Shown: positions 51,640-61,902, numbered from the stretch's first letter. The stretch is 64,000 nt of DNA from Mesorhizobium ciceri WSM4083 (GCF_000519305.1 NZ_JAFG01000007.1:41994-105993), one strand, 5' to 3'. The notes: generated by a model from the letters alone, not told the origin. Made by a program: numbers and translations.

Positions 51640-52455
51640 ATGAGCTATCTGGACGAGCTGTTTTCGGTGGCTGGCAAGACCGCGCTGGTGACGGGTGCCG
51701 CGACCGGTATCGGCCGCATGGCGGCGACCGCACTGGTCAGGGCCGGCGCCAGCGTGATGATCGCGTCGCGCAAGGGCGATGACTGCATCAAGGTGGCCGA
51801 AGAACTGAACGGTCTTGGCGCTTCCGGCCGGGCCGAAGGCTTTGCCGGCGATGTCTCCAGCGAAGCCGGCATCGCCGCACTCGTCACCGAGGTCAAGGCG
51901 CGGACCGACAGGCTCAACATCCTGGTCAACAATGCCGGCGTCTCCTGGGGCGCACCGCTGGAAAGCTTCCCCTATTCGGCATGGGCGAAGGTGCTCGGCA
52001 TCAACGTCACCGCGGTCTTCCATCTGACCCGCGAATTGCTGCCGCTGCTCGATGCCGCCGCCAGCGATGCCGATCCGGCCAGGGTGATCAACCTGGGATC
52101 GGTGATGGGCACGCAGCCGCTGGCCGACGACGCCTATTCCTACACCGCCTCCAAGGCGGCGGTTCATCATCTGACGCGCACACTGGCGCTCGAGTTCGCC
52201 GCCCGCCGCATCACCGTTAACGCCTTTGCCCCCGGCCCCTTCCAGAGCCGGATGACGGCATTTGCCACCGCCACAGAGGAACAGGCCACGCACGTCGGCA
52301 ACCATGTTCCGATCGGCCGTATCGGCGCACCGGATGACATTGCCGGCGCAACGCTCTATTTGTGCAGCCGTGCAGGCAGCTATGTCACCGGCGCCATACT
52401 GCCGATCGACGGCGGACAGTCGGTGCAGCATGGGCTGACGCTGTTCAAGGAATGA
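51640..52455 (+). CDS. SDR oxidoreductase (3-hydroxyacyl/3-ketoacyl type)
   Basis: A 271-residue short-chain dehydrogenase: VTGAATGIGRMAA at about 18-30, VNNAGVSWGAP, the catalytic Ser in LGSVMGT and YSYTASKAAVHHL (Tyr-x-x-x-Lys), then APGPFQSRMT. It resembles RhlG/FabG-like reductases of hydroxyacyl chains. GCGGAGG precedes the ATG at 51640; the frame upstream to 51610 is not needed. First gene of the plus-strand acyl-CoA unit. Confidence 0.9.
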   Translation: MSYLDELFSVAGKTALVTGAATGIGRMAATALVRAGASVMIASRKGDDCIKVAEELNGLGASGRAEGFAGDVSSEAGIAALVTEVKARTDRLNILVNNAGVSWGAPLESFPYSAWAKVLGINVTAVFHLTRELLPLLDAAASDADPARVINLGSVMGTQPLADDAYSYTASKAAVHHLTRTLALEFAARRITVNAFAPGPFQSRMTAFATATEEQATHVGNHVPIGRIGAPDDIAGATLYLCSRAGSYVTGAILPIDGGQSVQHGLTLFKE

Positions 52456-52500
52456 CATTTTCCGGCCATGGAAGCCGGGGGTGAACTGGAGGACATCCGC

Positions 52501-52980
52501 GTGGAACCGATCAGTCTCGATGTGCTTCTGGCCAGTGTCGGCAAGGAGGTTGGCGTATCGCCGTGGCGGGTGGTGACGCAACGCATGATCGACCAGTTCG
52601 CCGACGCCACCGACGACCACCAGTTCATCCACTGCGATCCGGAGCGGGCGATGCGCGAAACGCCGTTCGGCGGCACCATCGCGCACGGCTTCCTGTCGCT
52701 GTCGCTGTTATCGGCGATGACCTTCGAGACCATGCCGCCGCTGGAAAACGGCAAGATGGGCGTCAACCACGGCTTCGATTCCCTGCGCTTCCTGGCGCCG
52801 GTGAAAACCGGCGCGCGCATCCGCACGCGTTTCGTGCTGGCCGACGTCAAGGTCAGGCCGTCGGGCTGGGTGCAGACCGCGCATGACGTGACGATCGAGA
52901 TCGAGGGTTCGAAGAAGCCGGCACTGACCGCGCGCTGGCTGACGCTGACCTTGATAGAACGCCAGCCCGAGACCGCATGA
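52501..52980 (+). CDS. MaoC-family (R)-specific enoyl-CoA hydratase-like protein
   Basis: A ~159-residue hot-dog-fold protein: DQFADATDDHQFIHCDPERA contains the MaoC hydratase Asp-His motif (D-x-x-x-x-H), then GGTIAHGFLSLSLLSAM. It hydrates trans-2-enoyl-CoA. The GTG at 52501 has GGAGG eight bases upstream and is chosen over the ATG at 52468. It overlaps the kinase gene by four bases (ATGA). Confidence 0.88.
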   Translation: MEPISLDVLLASVGKEVGVSPWRVVTQRMIDQFADATDDHQFIHCDPERAMRETPFGGTIAHGFLSLSLLSAMTFETMPPLENGKMGVNHGFDSLRFLAPVKTGARIRTRFVLADVKVRPSGWVQTAHDVTIEIEGSKKPALTARWLTLTLIERQPETA

Positions 52981-54008
52981 GTGATCCCGTTCTCGACCAG
53001 GCAGCGCTTGCGCCTTACCTGGAGGCGAACATACCTGGCTTTTCCGGGCTTGCTGCGGTCGAAAAATTCAAATCCGGCCAATCGAACCCGACCTACCTTT
53101 TGACGGCGGCAAGCGGCCGTTACGTGCTGCGCGCCAAGCCGCCGGGGCAATTGCTGAAATCGGCGCACCAGGTCGACCGCGAATTCAGGGTGATGAGCGC
53201 GCTTGCCGGCACCGCCGTGCCTGTGCCTGCCATGCTGCATCTGTCGGCTGAGGACTCACCGATCGGCCGCATGTTCTACGTTATGGATTTCCTGGACGGC
53301 CGCATTTTCTGGGATCCGGCCCTGCCGGAGGCTCGCGACAACGAAGAACGCGCTGCCATCTACAATGCCATGAACCATACCCTCGCGGCGCTGCACGAGG
53401 TCGATGTCGAGGCTGTGGGTCTCGGCGATTTCGGCCGGCCGGGCAATTATTTCGAGCGCCAGTTGGCGCGCTGGACGAGCCAGTACCGTGCCTCGGAAAC
53501 CGGCACCGTGACCGATATGGACCAGCTGATTGCCTGGCTGGAAACGCATATGCCCGCCGATGACGGCCGGATCTCGCTGGTGCATGGCGACTACCGGCTG
53601 GACAATCTGATCTTCGCGCCGGACCGGCCAACGGTGCTGGCGGTGCTCGACTGGGAACTGTCGACATCAGGCCACCCCTTCGCCGATATCGCCTATCAAT
53701 GCATGCAATGGCGGCTGCCGCATGCTTCCGGCTTTCGCGGCCTGGGCGGCATCGACCGCGCGGCGCTCGGGCTGCCCTCCGAAACGGACTACGTCGCCAG
53801 CTACTGCCGGCGGCGCGGGCTCAGCGGTATCGGCAACTGGACGTTCTTCCTGGCCTTTTCCTTCTTCCGGCTGGCCGCGATCTGCCAGGGTGTCTTCAAA
53901 AGGGCGCTGGACGGCAACGCCTCCAATCCGGAAAAGGCGAAAACCTATGGCGAGGCGGTGAAACTGCTTTCGCATCTCGCCGCAAGATTGATCGACAAGA
54001 AGGCGTGA
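52977..54008 (+). CDS. APH-like kinase, probable hydroxyacyl-CoA kinase
   Basis: A 343-residue protein with the aminoglycoside-phosphotransferase/choline-kinase fold: VEKFKSGQSNPTYLLTAASG and YVLRAKPPG (nucleotide loop and Lys), catalytic VHGDYRLDNLIF and metal-binding VLDWELSTSGHPFADIAYQC. This branch corresponds to the kinase half of ACAD10/ACAD11 and to LvaA of levulinate catabolism, which phosphorylate 4-hydroxyacyl-CoA. The separate acyl-CoA dehydrogenase at 50283 would be its partner. Aminoglycoside resistance is unlikely from context. Confidence 0.87.
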   Translation: MSDPVLDQAALAPYLEANIPGFSGLAAVEKFKSGQSNPTYLLTAASGRYVLRAKPPGQLLKSAHQVDREFRVMSALAGTAVPVPAMLHLSAEDSPIGRMFYVMDFLDGRIFWDPALPEARDNEERAAIYNAMNHTLAALHEVDVEAVGLGDFGRPGNYFERQLARWTSQYRASETGTVTDMDQLIAWLETHMPADDGRISLVHGDYRLDNLIFAPDRPTVLAVLDWELSTSGHPFADIAYQCMQWRLPHASGFRGLGGIDRAALGLPSETDYVASYCRRRGLSGIGNWTFFLAFSFFRLAAICQGVFKRALDGNASNPEKAKTYGEAVKLLSHLAARLIDKKA

Positions 54009-54110
54009 CGATGTGCGCCTGGGCGAGCAACAGTGCCGATCACGGGTGCCGCCAACTTCGACAAGCGCCGGCACGATCCGAAGCATACCGTTTGGGAACT
54101 TCCCGTGCCC

Positions 54111-54138
54111 TTGTCCGTTTCCGTACAGCGTATATAAT
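54111..54138 (+). promoter_or_regulatory. Predicted sigma-70-type promoter of the TetR gene
   Basis: TTGTCC (54111-54116), a 16-base spacer and a perfect TATAAT (54133-54138) precede the TTG start at 54175. The spacer ends CCGTACAGCGTATA, whose CGTAC half resembles the palindromes downstream of the gene. Confidence 0.6.
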
Positions 54139-54174
54139 TTAGCCAGGCACCAACCCAACCAAAGGCCCCAGATC

Positions 54175-54813
54175 TTGCCGCAGAGCGTCCAGACACGCCG
54201 CGAGAAACAAAAGGCAGAACTGCGCTCCGAATTGCTCGAGGCCGCGCACAAGCTTGTCCATGAAGAGGGCTATGAGGGCCTGACCATACGCAAATTGGCC
54301 AAGCGGGTCGGCTATGCTCCTATGTCGGTCTATTCCTATTTCGCCGACAAGCAGGACATCCTGTTCGCTCTGGCCGAGGATGCGTTCGAGACGCTGGCCC
54401 GCCGCATCGAGGAGCATCCCTCCGACGATCCGATCGAGGCCTTGCAGGCGGTGATGACCGAATACGCCGCCTTCGGGCTTGGCAATCCCAACGAATACCG
54501 CACCGTGTTCATGACCGAAAAGACCAAGCTGCCGGAAGGCTACAACGAAATGGAAGAGAGCAACCCGGCGATGAAGGCGCTGATCAGCCGGGTCGAAGCC
54601 TGCGTCGCCGCCGGCAAATTGCAGGGCGATCCGCGCGCCATCGCCACCATGCTGTGGGCGGTCGGCCACGGCACGATCTCGTTGCTCATCACCTTTCCGT
54701 TCTACCCCTTCGGCGACCCGCAGGCCTTCGTGAAGCGGATGTGCGATTTCACGCTTGCAACGCTCAGCACGCAAAACGTGCCGCCGCTGACCGAGACCCC
54801 GGTCAACTGCTGA
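54175..54813 (+). CDS. TetR-family transcriptional regulator
   Basis: A 212-residue repressor. The N-terminal helix-turn-helix reads EGYEGLTIRKLAKRVGYAPM followed by SVYSYFADKQDILFALA; the C-terminal ligand domain is helical (TetR_C type, WAVGHGTISLLITFPFYPF). The start is placed at TTG 54175, just after a TATAAT promoter; the frame is open back to 54013 but crosses the promoter. Candidate targets are the acyl-CoA genes and its own promoter, and perhaps the small secreted gene at 55026, which has two CGTACNNGTACG palindromes. Confidence 0.88.
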   Translation: MPQSVQTRREKQKAELRSELLEAAHKLVHEEGYEGLTIRKLAKRVGYAPMSVYSYFADKQDILFALAEDAFETLARRIEEHPSDDPIEALQAVMTEYAAFGLGNPNEYRTVFMTEKTKLPEGYNEMEESNPAMKALISRVEACVAAGKLQGDPRAIATMLWAVGHGTISLLITFPFYPFGDPQAFVKRMCDFTLATLSTQNVPPLTETPVNC

Positions 54814-54895
54814 ACGCCAGCTCCGTTCGTTTCCATATTTCCTCCCCACCCTTCCCCACCAAACCGGGGCGAATTTCTTGGTTAACAAAAAATTT

Positions 54896-54911
54896 ACCGT
54901 ACGCGTACGGT
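54896..54911. promoter_or_regulatory. Perfect 16-bp palindrome ACCGTACGCGTACGGT
   Basis: The palindrome lies 83 bases after the TetR stop and 114 before the small secreted gene. It shares CGTACNNGTACG with the next palindrome. Length and symmetry fit a TetR-type operator (inference). Confidence 0.6.
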
Positions 54912-54955
54912 TTTGCCTTGAACTTCGCGAGCGGCGGACGTATCTGTACAACGTA

Positions 54956-54969
54956 TCGTACATGTACGA
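54956..54969. promoter_or_regulatory. Perfect 14-bp palindrome TCGTACATGTACGA
   Basis: It has the same CGTACNNGTACG form as the site at 54896, with centres 59 bp apart, and lies 56 bases upstream of the start at 55026. A partial half (CTGTACAACGTAT) stands just before it. Confidence 0.6.
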
Positions 54970-55025
54970 GAAAAATTTACCCGCCGGTACGAATTGAATT
55001 CGACCCCGGAAAACGGAGACTGACG

Positions 55026-55274
55026 ATGAAAAAGACACTTCTCACCCTCGCCGCAGTGCTTGCACTTTCGGGTTCGGCCTTCGCCGCCAACACCACCCAC
55101 CCGGTCAAGCATGCGCCGGCTGCAACTTGCATCGACATCAAGACCAACGTGAAGCTCGATTGCGCTTCGACCGGCTCGGTCGAGAAGAAGGGTGCCACGG
55201 AAAACACCGCTGAAGGCAAGGGCCCGCGCCTCGGCATCAGCATCAATCCATGGATTGTGCCGAGCGCATTCTGA
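55026..55274 (+). CDS. Small secreted protein, DUF680-like (82 aa)
   Basis: The signal peptide MKKTLLTLAAVLALSGSAFA is followed by a short mature part with two cysteines (ATCIDIKTNVKLDCAST) and a Gly/Pro-containing end (LGISINPWIVPSAF). It resembles the very small exported DUF680-type proteins that are numerous in Mesorhizobium; function unknown. GGAG lies eight bases before the ATG. Two perfect palindromes upstream suggest tight regulation, possibly by the TetR protein. Confidence 0.7.
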   Translation: MKKTLLTLAAVLALSGSAFAANTTHPVKHAPAATCIDIKTNVKLDCASTGSVEKKGATENTAEGKGPRLGISINPWIVPSAF

Positions 55275-55317
55275 TTATCTGCAGAAATCACGTCTGGCCG
55301 GCGCAAGCCGGCCAGTT

Positions 55318-56367
55318 TCAGGCGACCATGATCGGCCGTTTGCCCGCTGAACTCTCGAAGGCGGCATCAATCAGCTTCTGCATGTCTGCGGCGCGCCGAA
55401 ACGACGGATCGCCGTTGCGGCCTGTATCCAGCGCGTCGGCAAAGCGCCGGGCATTGCGCTTGACATCGGGCAGCGCCAGCGTTCGCCAACGCTGCAGATC
55501 GACATCCCCGCCGAGACAGGCCGACAGGCTCGATGCCTTGCCGTCGGTCTGGGCCTTGATGGCGCCCTTGGTGCCGTGCAGGGCCAGCGACAGATCGTTG
55601 GCGTGGCCGGTCATGTAGCGGCTCGCCACGATCGTGGCGAGCGCGCCGGAGCTAAGCCGGGCCGTCATTGCCACGCTGTCATTGGCGTCCAGCACATAGT
55701 CGCCGATGCGCTCGCCCTCGGCCTTCGGAAACGTCACCAGATCGGCATGCAGGCTGACGATGTCCTGGCCGGCGCCATAGGTCGCGAAGTCCAGGATATG
55801 GATGCCGACATCGCCCAGCACACCGGTTGAACCGTGCCGGCTCGACAAGCGCCACAGCCATTTGTCCTCGACCCGCCAGTCACCCCACGACTGGCTGACC
55901 AGCCAGCTTTGCCGATAGCTCGCCTCGACATGGCGCAACGCGCCGATCTCGCCGGCCTGAACCATGCGCCGTGCCTCGTGGATCGCCGGTGAGTTGCGAT
56001 AGGTCAGGTTGACCATGTTGACCACCCCTGCAGCCTCGGCCGCTTGCGTCATATCAAGCGCGTCGGCGTGGTTCGGCGCCAGCGGCTTTTCGCAAAACAC
56101 ATGCTTTCCCTGGGCAAGCAGCGCCAGCGTGGTCGCCATATGCGCACCATCCGGCGTCGCGTTGATGGCGGCATCGAACTGGCCCCAGGCGATCGCCGCC
56201 TCCAGGCTCTCGAAGAAGTCGCCGATCTTGCTGGCCGCGGCGAACGCCGCCGCGCGGCCGGGCACCTGGTCGACACAGGCGACGATGCTGCAGCCGGGAA
56301 TCCCGGCAAACTCCTCGACATGATGCCCGGCGATACCGCCGGTGCCGAGCAGAAGAATTCGATGCAT
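55318..56367 (-). CDS. Gfo/Idh/MocA-family oxidoreductase
   Basis: A 349-residue NAD(P)-dependent sugar/inositol dehydrogenase-type protein. The Rossmann motif LLLGTGGIAGHHVEEF is at the N-terminus. VFCEKPLAPNHADAL contains the catalytic Lys of EKP, and GVLGDVGIHILDFATY holds the catalytic Asp/His pair. It oxidises a sugar hydroxyl. With the ThuA-domain gene next to it, this resembles the ThuA-ThuB 3-keto-sugar pairs (inference). The ATG at 56367 is chosen over an upstream TTG. Confidence 0.9.
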   Translation of the reverse strand: MHRILLLGTGGIAGHHVEEFAGIPGCSIVACVDQVPGRAAAFAAASKIGDFFESLEAAIAWGQFDAAINATPDGAHMATTLALLAQGKHVFCEKPLAPNHADALDMTQAAEAAGVVNMVNLTYRNSPAIHEARRMVQAGEIGALRHVEASYRQSWLVSQSWGDWRVEDKWLWRLSSRHGSTGVLGDVGIHILDFATYGAGQDIVSLHADLVTFPKAEGERIGDYVLDANDSVAMTARLSSGALATIVASRYMTGHANDLSLALHGTKGAIKAQTDGKASSLSACLGGDVDLQRWRTLALPDVKRNARRFADALDTGRNGDPSFRRAADMQKLIDAAFESSAGKRPIMVA

Positions 56368-56381
56368 TAGCCCCAAGCCCC

Positions 56382-56445
56382 CAAATCAACTCACGCCTTA
56401 AGCAACTCAGGCCCCGATCAGCTCAGGCCCCAATCAACTCAGGCC
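56382..56445. repeat. Four tandem 16-bp repeats (GGCCTGAGTTGATTGG unit)
   Basis: On the minus strand four imperfect 16-bp copies run from 56445 to 56382. The first copy contains the last codons and stop of the ThuA-domain gene. It may have arisen by slippage and could permit length variation between strains. Confidence 0.75.
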
Positions 56446-57219
56446 CTTGTCGCCGTCGGCATGCAAGCGCAGCCCCTTCTGCACGATCTTCTCCTTGGCC
56501 GCATCCGTCGGCACGTTCGGCGCATTGGTGATGCCGGACCATGCCGGTGCCGGATTGTGCGCCCAATGGACGGCGTTGCGCAGCACCTGCTGCACGCCCT
56601 CATTGTGATAGATCGGATAGGTCTCGTGGCCGGGCGAGAAGTAGAAGATCCGTCCCGCGCCGCGCTGGTACGTCAGCCCGGACCGGAACACCTCGCCGCC
56701 CTCGTACCAGGAGACGAACACCGTCTCCAGCGGCTCCGGCACCGCGAACGGCTCGCCATACATTTCGGTCTCGCCGATCTCCAGGCACTCGCCGATGCCT
56801 TGCGCGATCGGGTGGCCGCGGTTGATCGCCCAGACGCGCTCGCGCTCGCCCGCCTCGCGCCATTTCAGCGAACAGGGCGTGCCCATCAGCCGCTTGAATA
56901 TCTTCGAGTAGTGGCCGGAATGAAGCACGATCAGGCCCATCCCTTCCCACACCCGCTTCTGCACCCGCTCGACGATCTCGTCCTTGACCTCGCCATGCGC
57001 CGCGTGGCCCCACCACAAAAGCACGTCGGTGGCTGCCAGACGCTTTTCGCTCAGGCCGTGCTCGGGCTCCTGCAAGGTGGCGGTGGTCGCCTCGATGCCC
57101 ATGTCCTGGTTGAGGGCGGCGGCAATGGTGCCGTGCATCCCCAACGGATAGAGGTCGCGCACGGCTTCATTGGTCTGCTCGTGGACGTTCTCGCCCCAAA
57201 CTATCGCTTTTGTCGGCAT
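56434..57219 (-). CDS. ThuA-domain (trehalose-utilisation-like) protein
   Basis: A 261-residue protein of the ThuA/class I glutamine-amidotransferase-like fold: [51 protein letters not shown] and [13 protein letters not shown]. ThuA relatives act on 3-keto-disaccharides. The start at 57219 is fixed by GGGAG six bases upstream. It lies upstream of the Gfo/Idh/MocA gene on the same strand. Its last residues fall in a tandem repeat. Confidence 0.88.
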   Translation of the reverse strand: MPTKAIVWGENVHEQTNEAVRDLYPLGMHGTIAAALNQDMGIEATTATLQEPEHGLSEKRLAATDVLLWWGHAAHGEVKDEIVERVQKRVWEGMGLIVLHSGHYSKIFKRLMGTPCSLKWREAGERERVWAINRGHPIAQGIGECLEIGETEMYGEPFAVPEPLETVFVSWYEGGEVFRSGLTYQRGAGRIFYFSPGHETYPIYHNEGVQQVLRNAVHWAHNPAPAWSGITNAPNVPTDAAKEKIVQKGLRLHADGDKGLS

Positions 57220-57296
57220 TTTCATCTCCCAAAGCGCTTTAAATAGCACGCCCAAAGGGATTGAGAAGGTCCGATGCGATCTGGCCCGATGGAATA

Positions 57297-58163
<867 letters not shown>

Positions 58164-58171
<8 letters not shown>

Positions 58172-61157
58172 TGAGGCGCCCTCCCGTCTCGTCGAAGAAC
58201 ACCATGCCGGTAACCTCCACTTCGATCACCCCGTCCGGCATCGGCACATAGAGCGTCTCGCCCATGCGCTCGCGGCCGCCGGCGACCAGCGCCAGCGCGA
58301 TCGAGCGGCCGCAATTTTCCGACCAGTAGCTCGAGGTGACGTGACCGATCATCTTCATCGGGATCGCCTGCTTCGGATCCTCGACGATCTGCGCGCCCTC
58401 TTCCAGCACCACCTTGGGGTCCTTGGTCTTCAGGCCGACCAGTTGCTTGCGGCCCTTGGCGACCAGATCTGGCCGCGCCATGCCCCTGATACCGACGAAA
58501 TCGGCCTTCTTCTTGCCGACCGCCCAGTCGAGGCCGGCATCGTTCGGCGTCACCGTGCCATCGGTGTCCTGGCCGACGATGATATAGCCCTTTTCGGCGC
58601 GCAGCACGTGCATCGCCTCGGTGCCGTAGGCGGCCGCACCATGCTTCTGGCCCTCGGCCCACAGGGCTTCCCAGACCGCCTGGCCATAGTCGGCCGGCAC
58701 ATTGACCTCGAAGCCGCGCTCGCCGGTGAACGACATGCGGAACAGCCGCGTCGGCACGCCGCAGATCTTGCCTTCGCGCACCGACATATGCGGCAGCGCC
58801 TCGTCCGACATGTCGATGCCTTCGACCAGCGGCGCGATGATGTCACGCGACTTCGGTCCCTGCACCGCGATGACCGCCCACTGCTCGGTAATCGAGGTCA
58901 GCCAGACGTTGAGATGCGGGAACTCGGTCTGGAGATAGTCCTCCATATGGTTCATGACACGCGGCGCGCCGCCGGTCGTCGTCGTCACGTGGAAACGGTC
59001 GGGGGCCAGCCTGCCGACGACGCCGTCGTCATAGATAAAGCCGTCCTCGCGCAGCATGATGCCGTAGCGGCAGCGGCCGGGTTCCAGCTTCTCCCACGGG
59101 TTGGTGTAGAGCAGTTCCATGAACTTGGCCGCATCCGGCCCGACCACTTCGATCTTGCCCAGCGTCGAGGCATCGAACAGGCCGGCCGTCTTGCGCACGG
59201 CGACGCATTCGCGATCGACCGCGGCGTGCATGTCCTCGCCCGCCTTGGGGAAATACCAGGCGCGCTTCCACTGGCCGACATCCTCGAACACCGCACCTTG
59301 CGCCTCGGCCCAGGGATGGATCGCGGTTCTGCGTGTCGGGTCGAACAGCGGACCGCGCGCATGGCTGACGATCGCGCCGAAGGTGACCGGCGTGTAGGGC
59401 GCCCGGAACGTGGTCAGGCCGACTTCCGGGATCGCCTTGCCCAGCGTCTCGGCGGCAATCGCCAGGCCGTGCATGTTGGAGGTCTTGCCCTGGTCGGTCG
59501 CCATGCCGTTGGTGGTGAAGCGCTTGACGTGCTCGATCGAGCGCATGCCTTCGTGCACCGCCTGACGGATATCCTTGGCGGTGACGTCGTTCTGGAAATC
59601 GACAAACGCCTTCACCGTCGTGTCCGGCCCGGCGCCGGGCGCCGCGCCCAACATACCGCGCGACCAGCTCTCCGAGGCGTCGACCTTCGGCTTGTTGCCC
59701 TTGGCGGCCTTGGCGCCGGCATCTTTCGCCGCCTTGGCGCCCGCCGCATAGGCCTCGTCCACCGTCGCCGACAGCCCATCGGTGCCGTTGCAGGCGCCCA
59801 CCGAGACGCAGTCCTGCGCATAGGTGCCCGGCACGAAGCGCTTGGTCTCGTCGTTGAAGGCGACCTTTCCGCGCGACTGCGAGAACAGATGCACCGACGG
59901 CGTCCAGCCGGCCGACATCAGGATCGCATCGACCGCGATGGTGCGTTCGCCGCCGCCATTCTTCGGCTGTACGGTCATCGAGGAAACGCGCAGCTTGCCG
60001 CCGGCGCGGATCACCGCGCGGCCGAAATTGACCTCGATGCCGAGCGCCCTCGCCTCATCGATCACCGGTCCGGTCGGATTGTCGCGCAGATCGACGATCG
60101 CCGCCACGTTGACGCCGGCCTTCTTCAGGTCGATCGCCGCCGCGTAAGCCGAGTCATTGGCGGTGTAGACGCCGACATTCCTGCCGACCGCGACGCCATA
60201 GTGATTGAGATAGGTGCGTGCGGCACCCGCCAGCATGATGCCCGGCCGGTCATTGTCGGCAAACACCATGTGGCGCTCGATCGCGCCCGAGGCCAGCACC
60301 ACGCGCTTGGCCCGGACCTGCCACAGCCGCTCGCGCGCCAGATCGTGGCCGGGAGCCTTCAGATGATCGCTGACACGCTCGACCAGCCCGATGAAATTCT
60401 GAGCGTAATAGCCAAACGCCGTCGTGCGCGGGAGCACGCGGACATTGTCCATGGCGGCGAGTTTCGCCACCGCAGCTTGCGCCCAGGCAAAACCGTCCTG
60501 GCCGTCGATTTTCGCGCCGCTCTCGAAACGCAGGCTGCCGCCGAACTCGGCCTGCTCGTCGGCGAGGATGACGCGCACGCCGGTCTCCGCCGCTGCCAAT
60601 GCCGCCGCGATGCCCGCGGCACCGCCACCCAGCACCAGCACGTCGCAATGCGCATAGCGCGATGAATAATGGTCGGGATCGGGCTTATCAGGGGAAACGC
60701 CAAGCCCGGCCGCCGCGCGGATCTTTGGCTCGTAGAGGCTCTTCCACGCCGCCTTCGGCCACATGAAGGTCTTGTAGTAGAAGCCGGCCGAAAGCAGCGG
60801 TGAGGCGACATCGCTGACCGCACCGAGGTCGAAGGACAGTGACGGCCAGCGGTTCTGCGACTGCGCGTCGAGCCCCTCATAAAGCTCCTGCACGGTCGCC
60901 CGCACGTTCGGCGTCTTGCGCGCCGCGTCGCGCTTGATCTCGACCAAGGCGTTGGGCTCCTCGGCGCCCGCCGAAAGGATGCCGCGCGGACGGTGATACT
61001 TGAACGAACGACCGACGAGATGGACGCCATTGGCGAGCAGCGCCGAGGCCAGCGTATCGCCTTCGATGCCTGTGTAGGACTGGCCATCGAAGCTGAAGCG
61101 CGCGGTCTTCGCCTGTTTGAAGCGGCCGGCTCCTGGAATGCGGAACGCGCCGCTCAT
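58164..61157 (-). CDS. soxA: Sarcosine oxidase alpha subunit
   Basis: A 997-residue subunit, full length for the family. The N-terminal part has a 2Fe-2S-ferredoxin-like fold and VLVLGGGAAGIAAALAAAE (nucleotide-binding, about 174-192). The C-terminal ~400 residues are a GcvT-type tetrahydrofolate domain (GFIYDDGVVGRL; GERGFEVNVPA; KGYIIVGQDTDG) that accepts the methyl-derived carbon. The ATG at 61157 overlaps the soxD stop (ATGA). Cytoplasmic. Confidence 0.95.
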
Positions 61158-61450
61158 TTGCCAGCTCCCGGCAGCTTGGAGGGTTTGGGCTCGCCGGCCT
61201 TGTAGGTCATGACGAACTTGTCGGTGACGGTGTCGCGCACGGCGTTGAAGAAGCGCGCGCAGCCATGCATGTGCCGCCACCGCTCATAGATGATGCCCTT
61301 GGGGTTGGAGCGGATGAAGAAGAACTTTTCGAAATCGTCGTCGCTCTCGCCGGCCATATTGGCCGAGCGCGCAATATGCGCCTCGCCGGCGTTGCGGAAC
61401 TCGAGTTCCGGACGCTCTTCCTCGCAATAGGGGCAGCGGATGAGAAGCAT
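61154..61450 (-). CDS. soxD: Sarcosine oxidase delta subunit
   Basis: A 98-residue zinc-binding subunit. Cys6, Cys9 (IRCPYCEEERPELEF), His59 and Cys63 (WRHMHGCARFFN) match the zinc ligands known for this subunit, so the site appears intact. It lies 11 bases after the extra gene that separates it from soxB. Confidence 0.95.
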   Translation of the reverse strand: MLLIRCPYCEEERPELEFRNAGEAHIARSANMAGESDDDFEKFFFIRSNPKGIIYERWRHMHGCARFFNAVRDTVTDKFVMTYKAGEPKPSKLPGAGK

Positions 61451-61461
61451 TTGGTTCGTTC

Positions 61462-61902
61462 CTACAATTCGCCGTGGCCGACGCGGGCGCCCGCCGGTTG
61501 ATCGCAAAGCTTCTGTCCCAGCGTCGCGAACGGCGCGACGAGCCGGATGCGTTCTTCCACACTTGCAGCGGGACGAAACAGATCGCGGGACGCCATGTTG
61601 CCGAGAGTGAGCTGCATCGGATCGGTGGTGACGATGACTTGACGCGGCTGGAATGTCTCGTCCTCGTCTAGATCGGAAGGCCTGTTTTCGAAGAAGACAA
61701 CCACCCTCTGGCCGCCGCTCCAGACGCAGGCCAGCGTGCCGTCGTCGACCGAAAACGGCCAGACGGTTTCGTTGCCGGTGCGGCTGATCGGCTGCGTGCG
61801 CACTTCGTCCGCCGACGGAAAATGGAACATGCCCCGTTCCCCCGCCAGCACTTGTTCCCCCGCCAGCATCAGCGGCATCGCGACAGCCATCTGCGCCATC
61901 AT
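61462..61902 (-). CDS. Extra gene between soxB and soxD, unknown function (146 aa)
   Basis: A 146-residue protein beginning with a hydrophobic stretch ([20 protein letters not shown]), which may be a weak signal or just a helical N-terminus. Later come WPFSVDDGTLACVWSGGQRV and VVFFENRPSDLDEDETFQ, and a region around QVIVTTDPMQLTLGN. No family is recognised. Its start overlaps the soxB stop by one base (TGATG), and soxD follows after 11 bases, so it is cotranscribed and probably linked to sarcosine oxidase. Most soxBDAG operons lack a gene at this place. A spurious ORF is unlikely because the composition is protein-like and the spacing is operonic. Confidence 0.65.
   Translation of the reverse strand: MMAQMAVAMPLMLAGEQVLAGERGMFHFPSADEVRTQPISRTGNETVWPFSVDDGTLACVWSGGQRVVVFFENRPSDLDEDETFQPRQVIVTTDPMQLTLGNMASRDLFRPAASVEERIRLVAPFATLGQKLCDQPAGARVGHGEL

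Noticed and set aside
52977..54008. Aminoglycoside resistance phosphotransferase
   Set aside because: The fold is shared, but the acyl-CoA gene context fits a hydroxyacyl-CoA kinase better.
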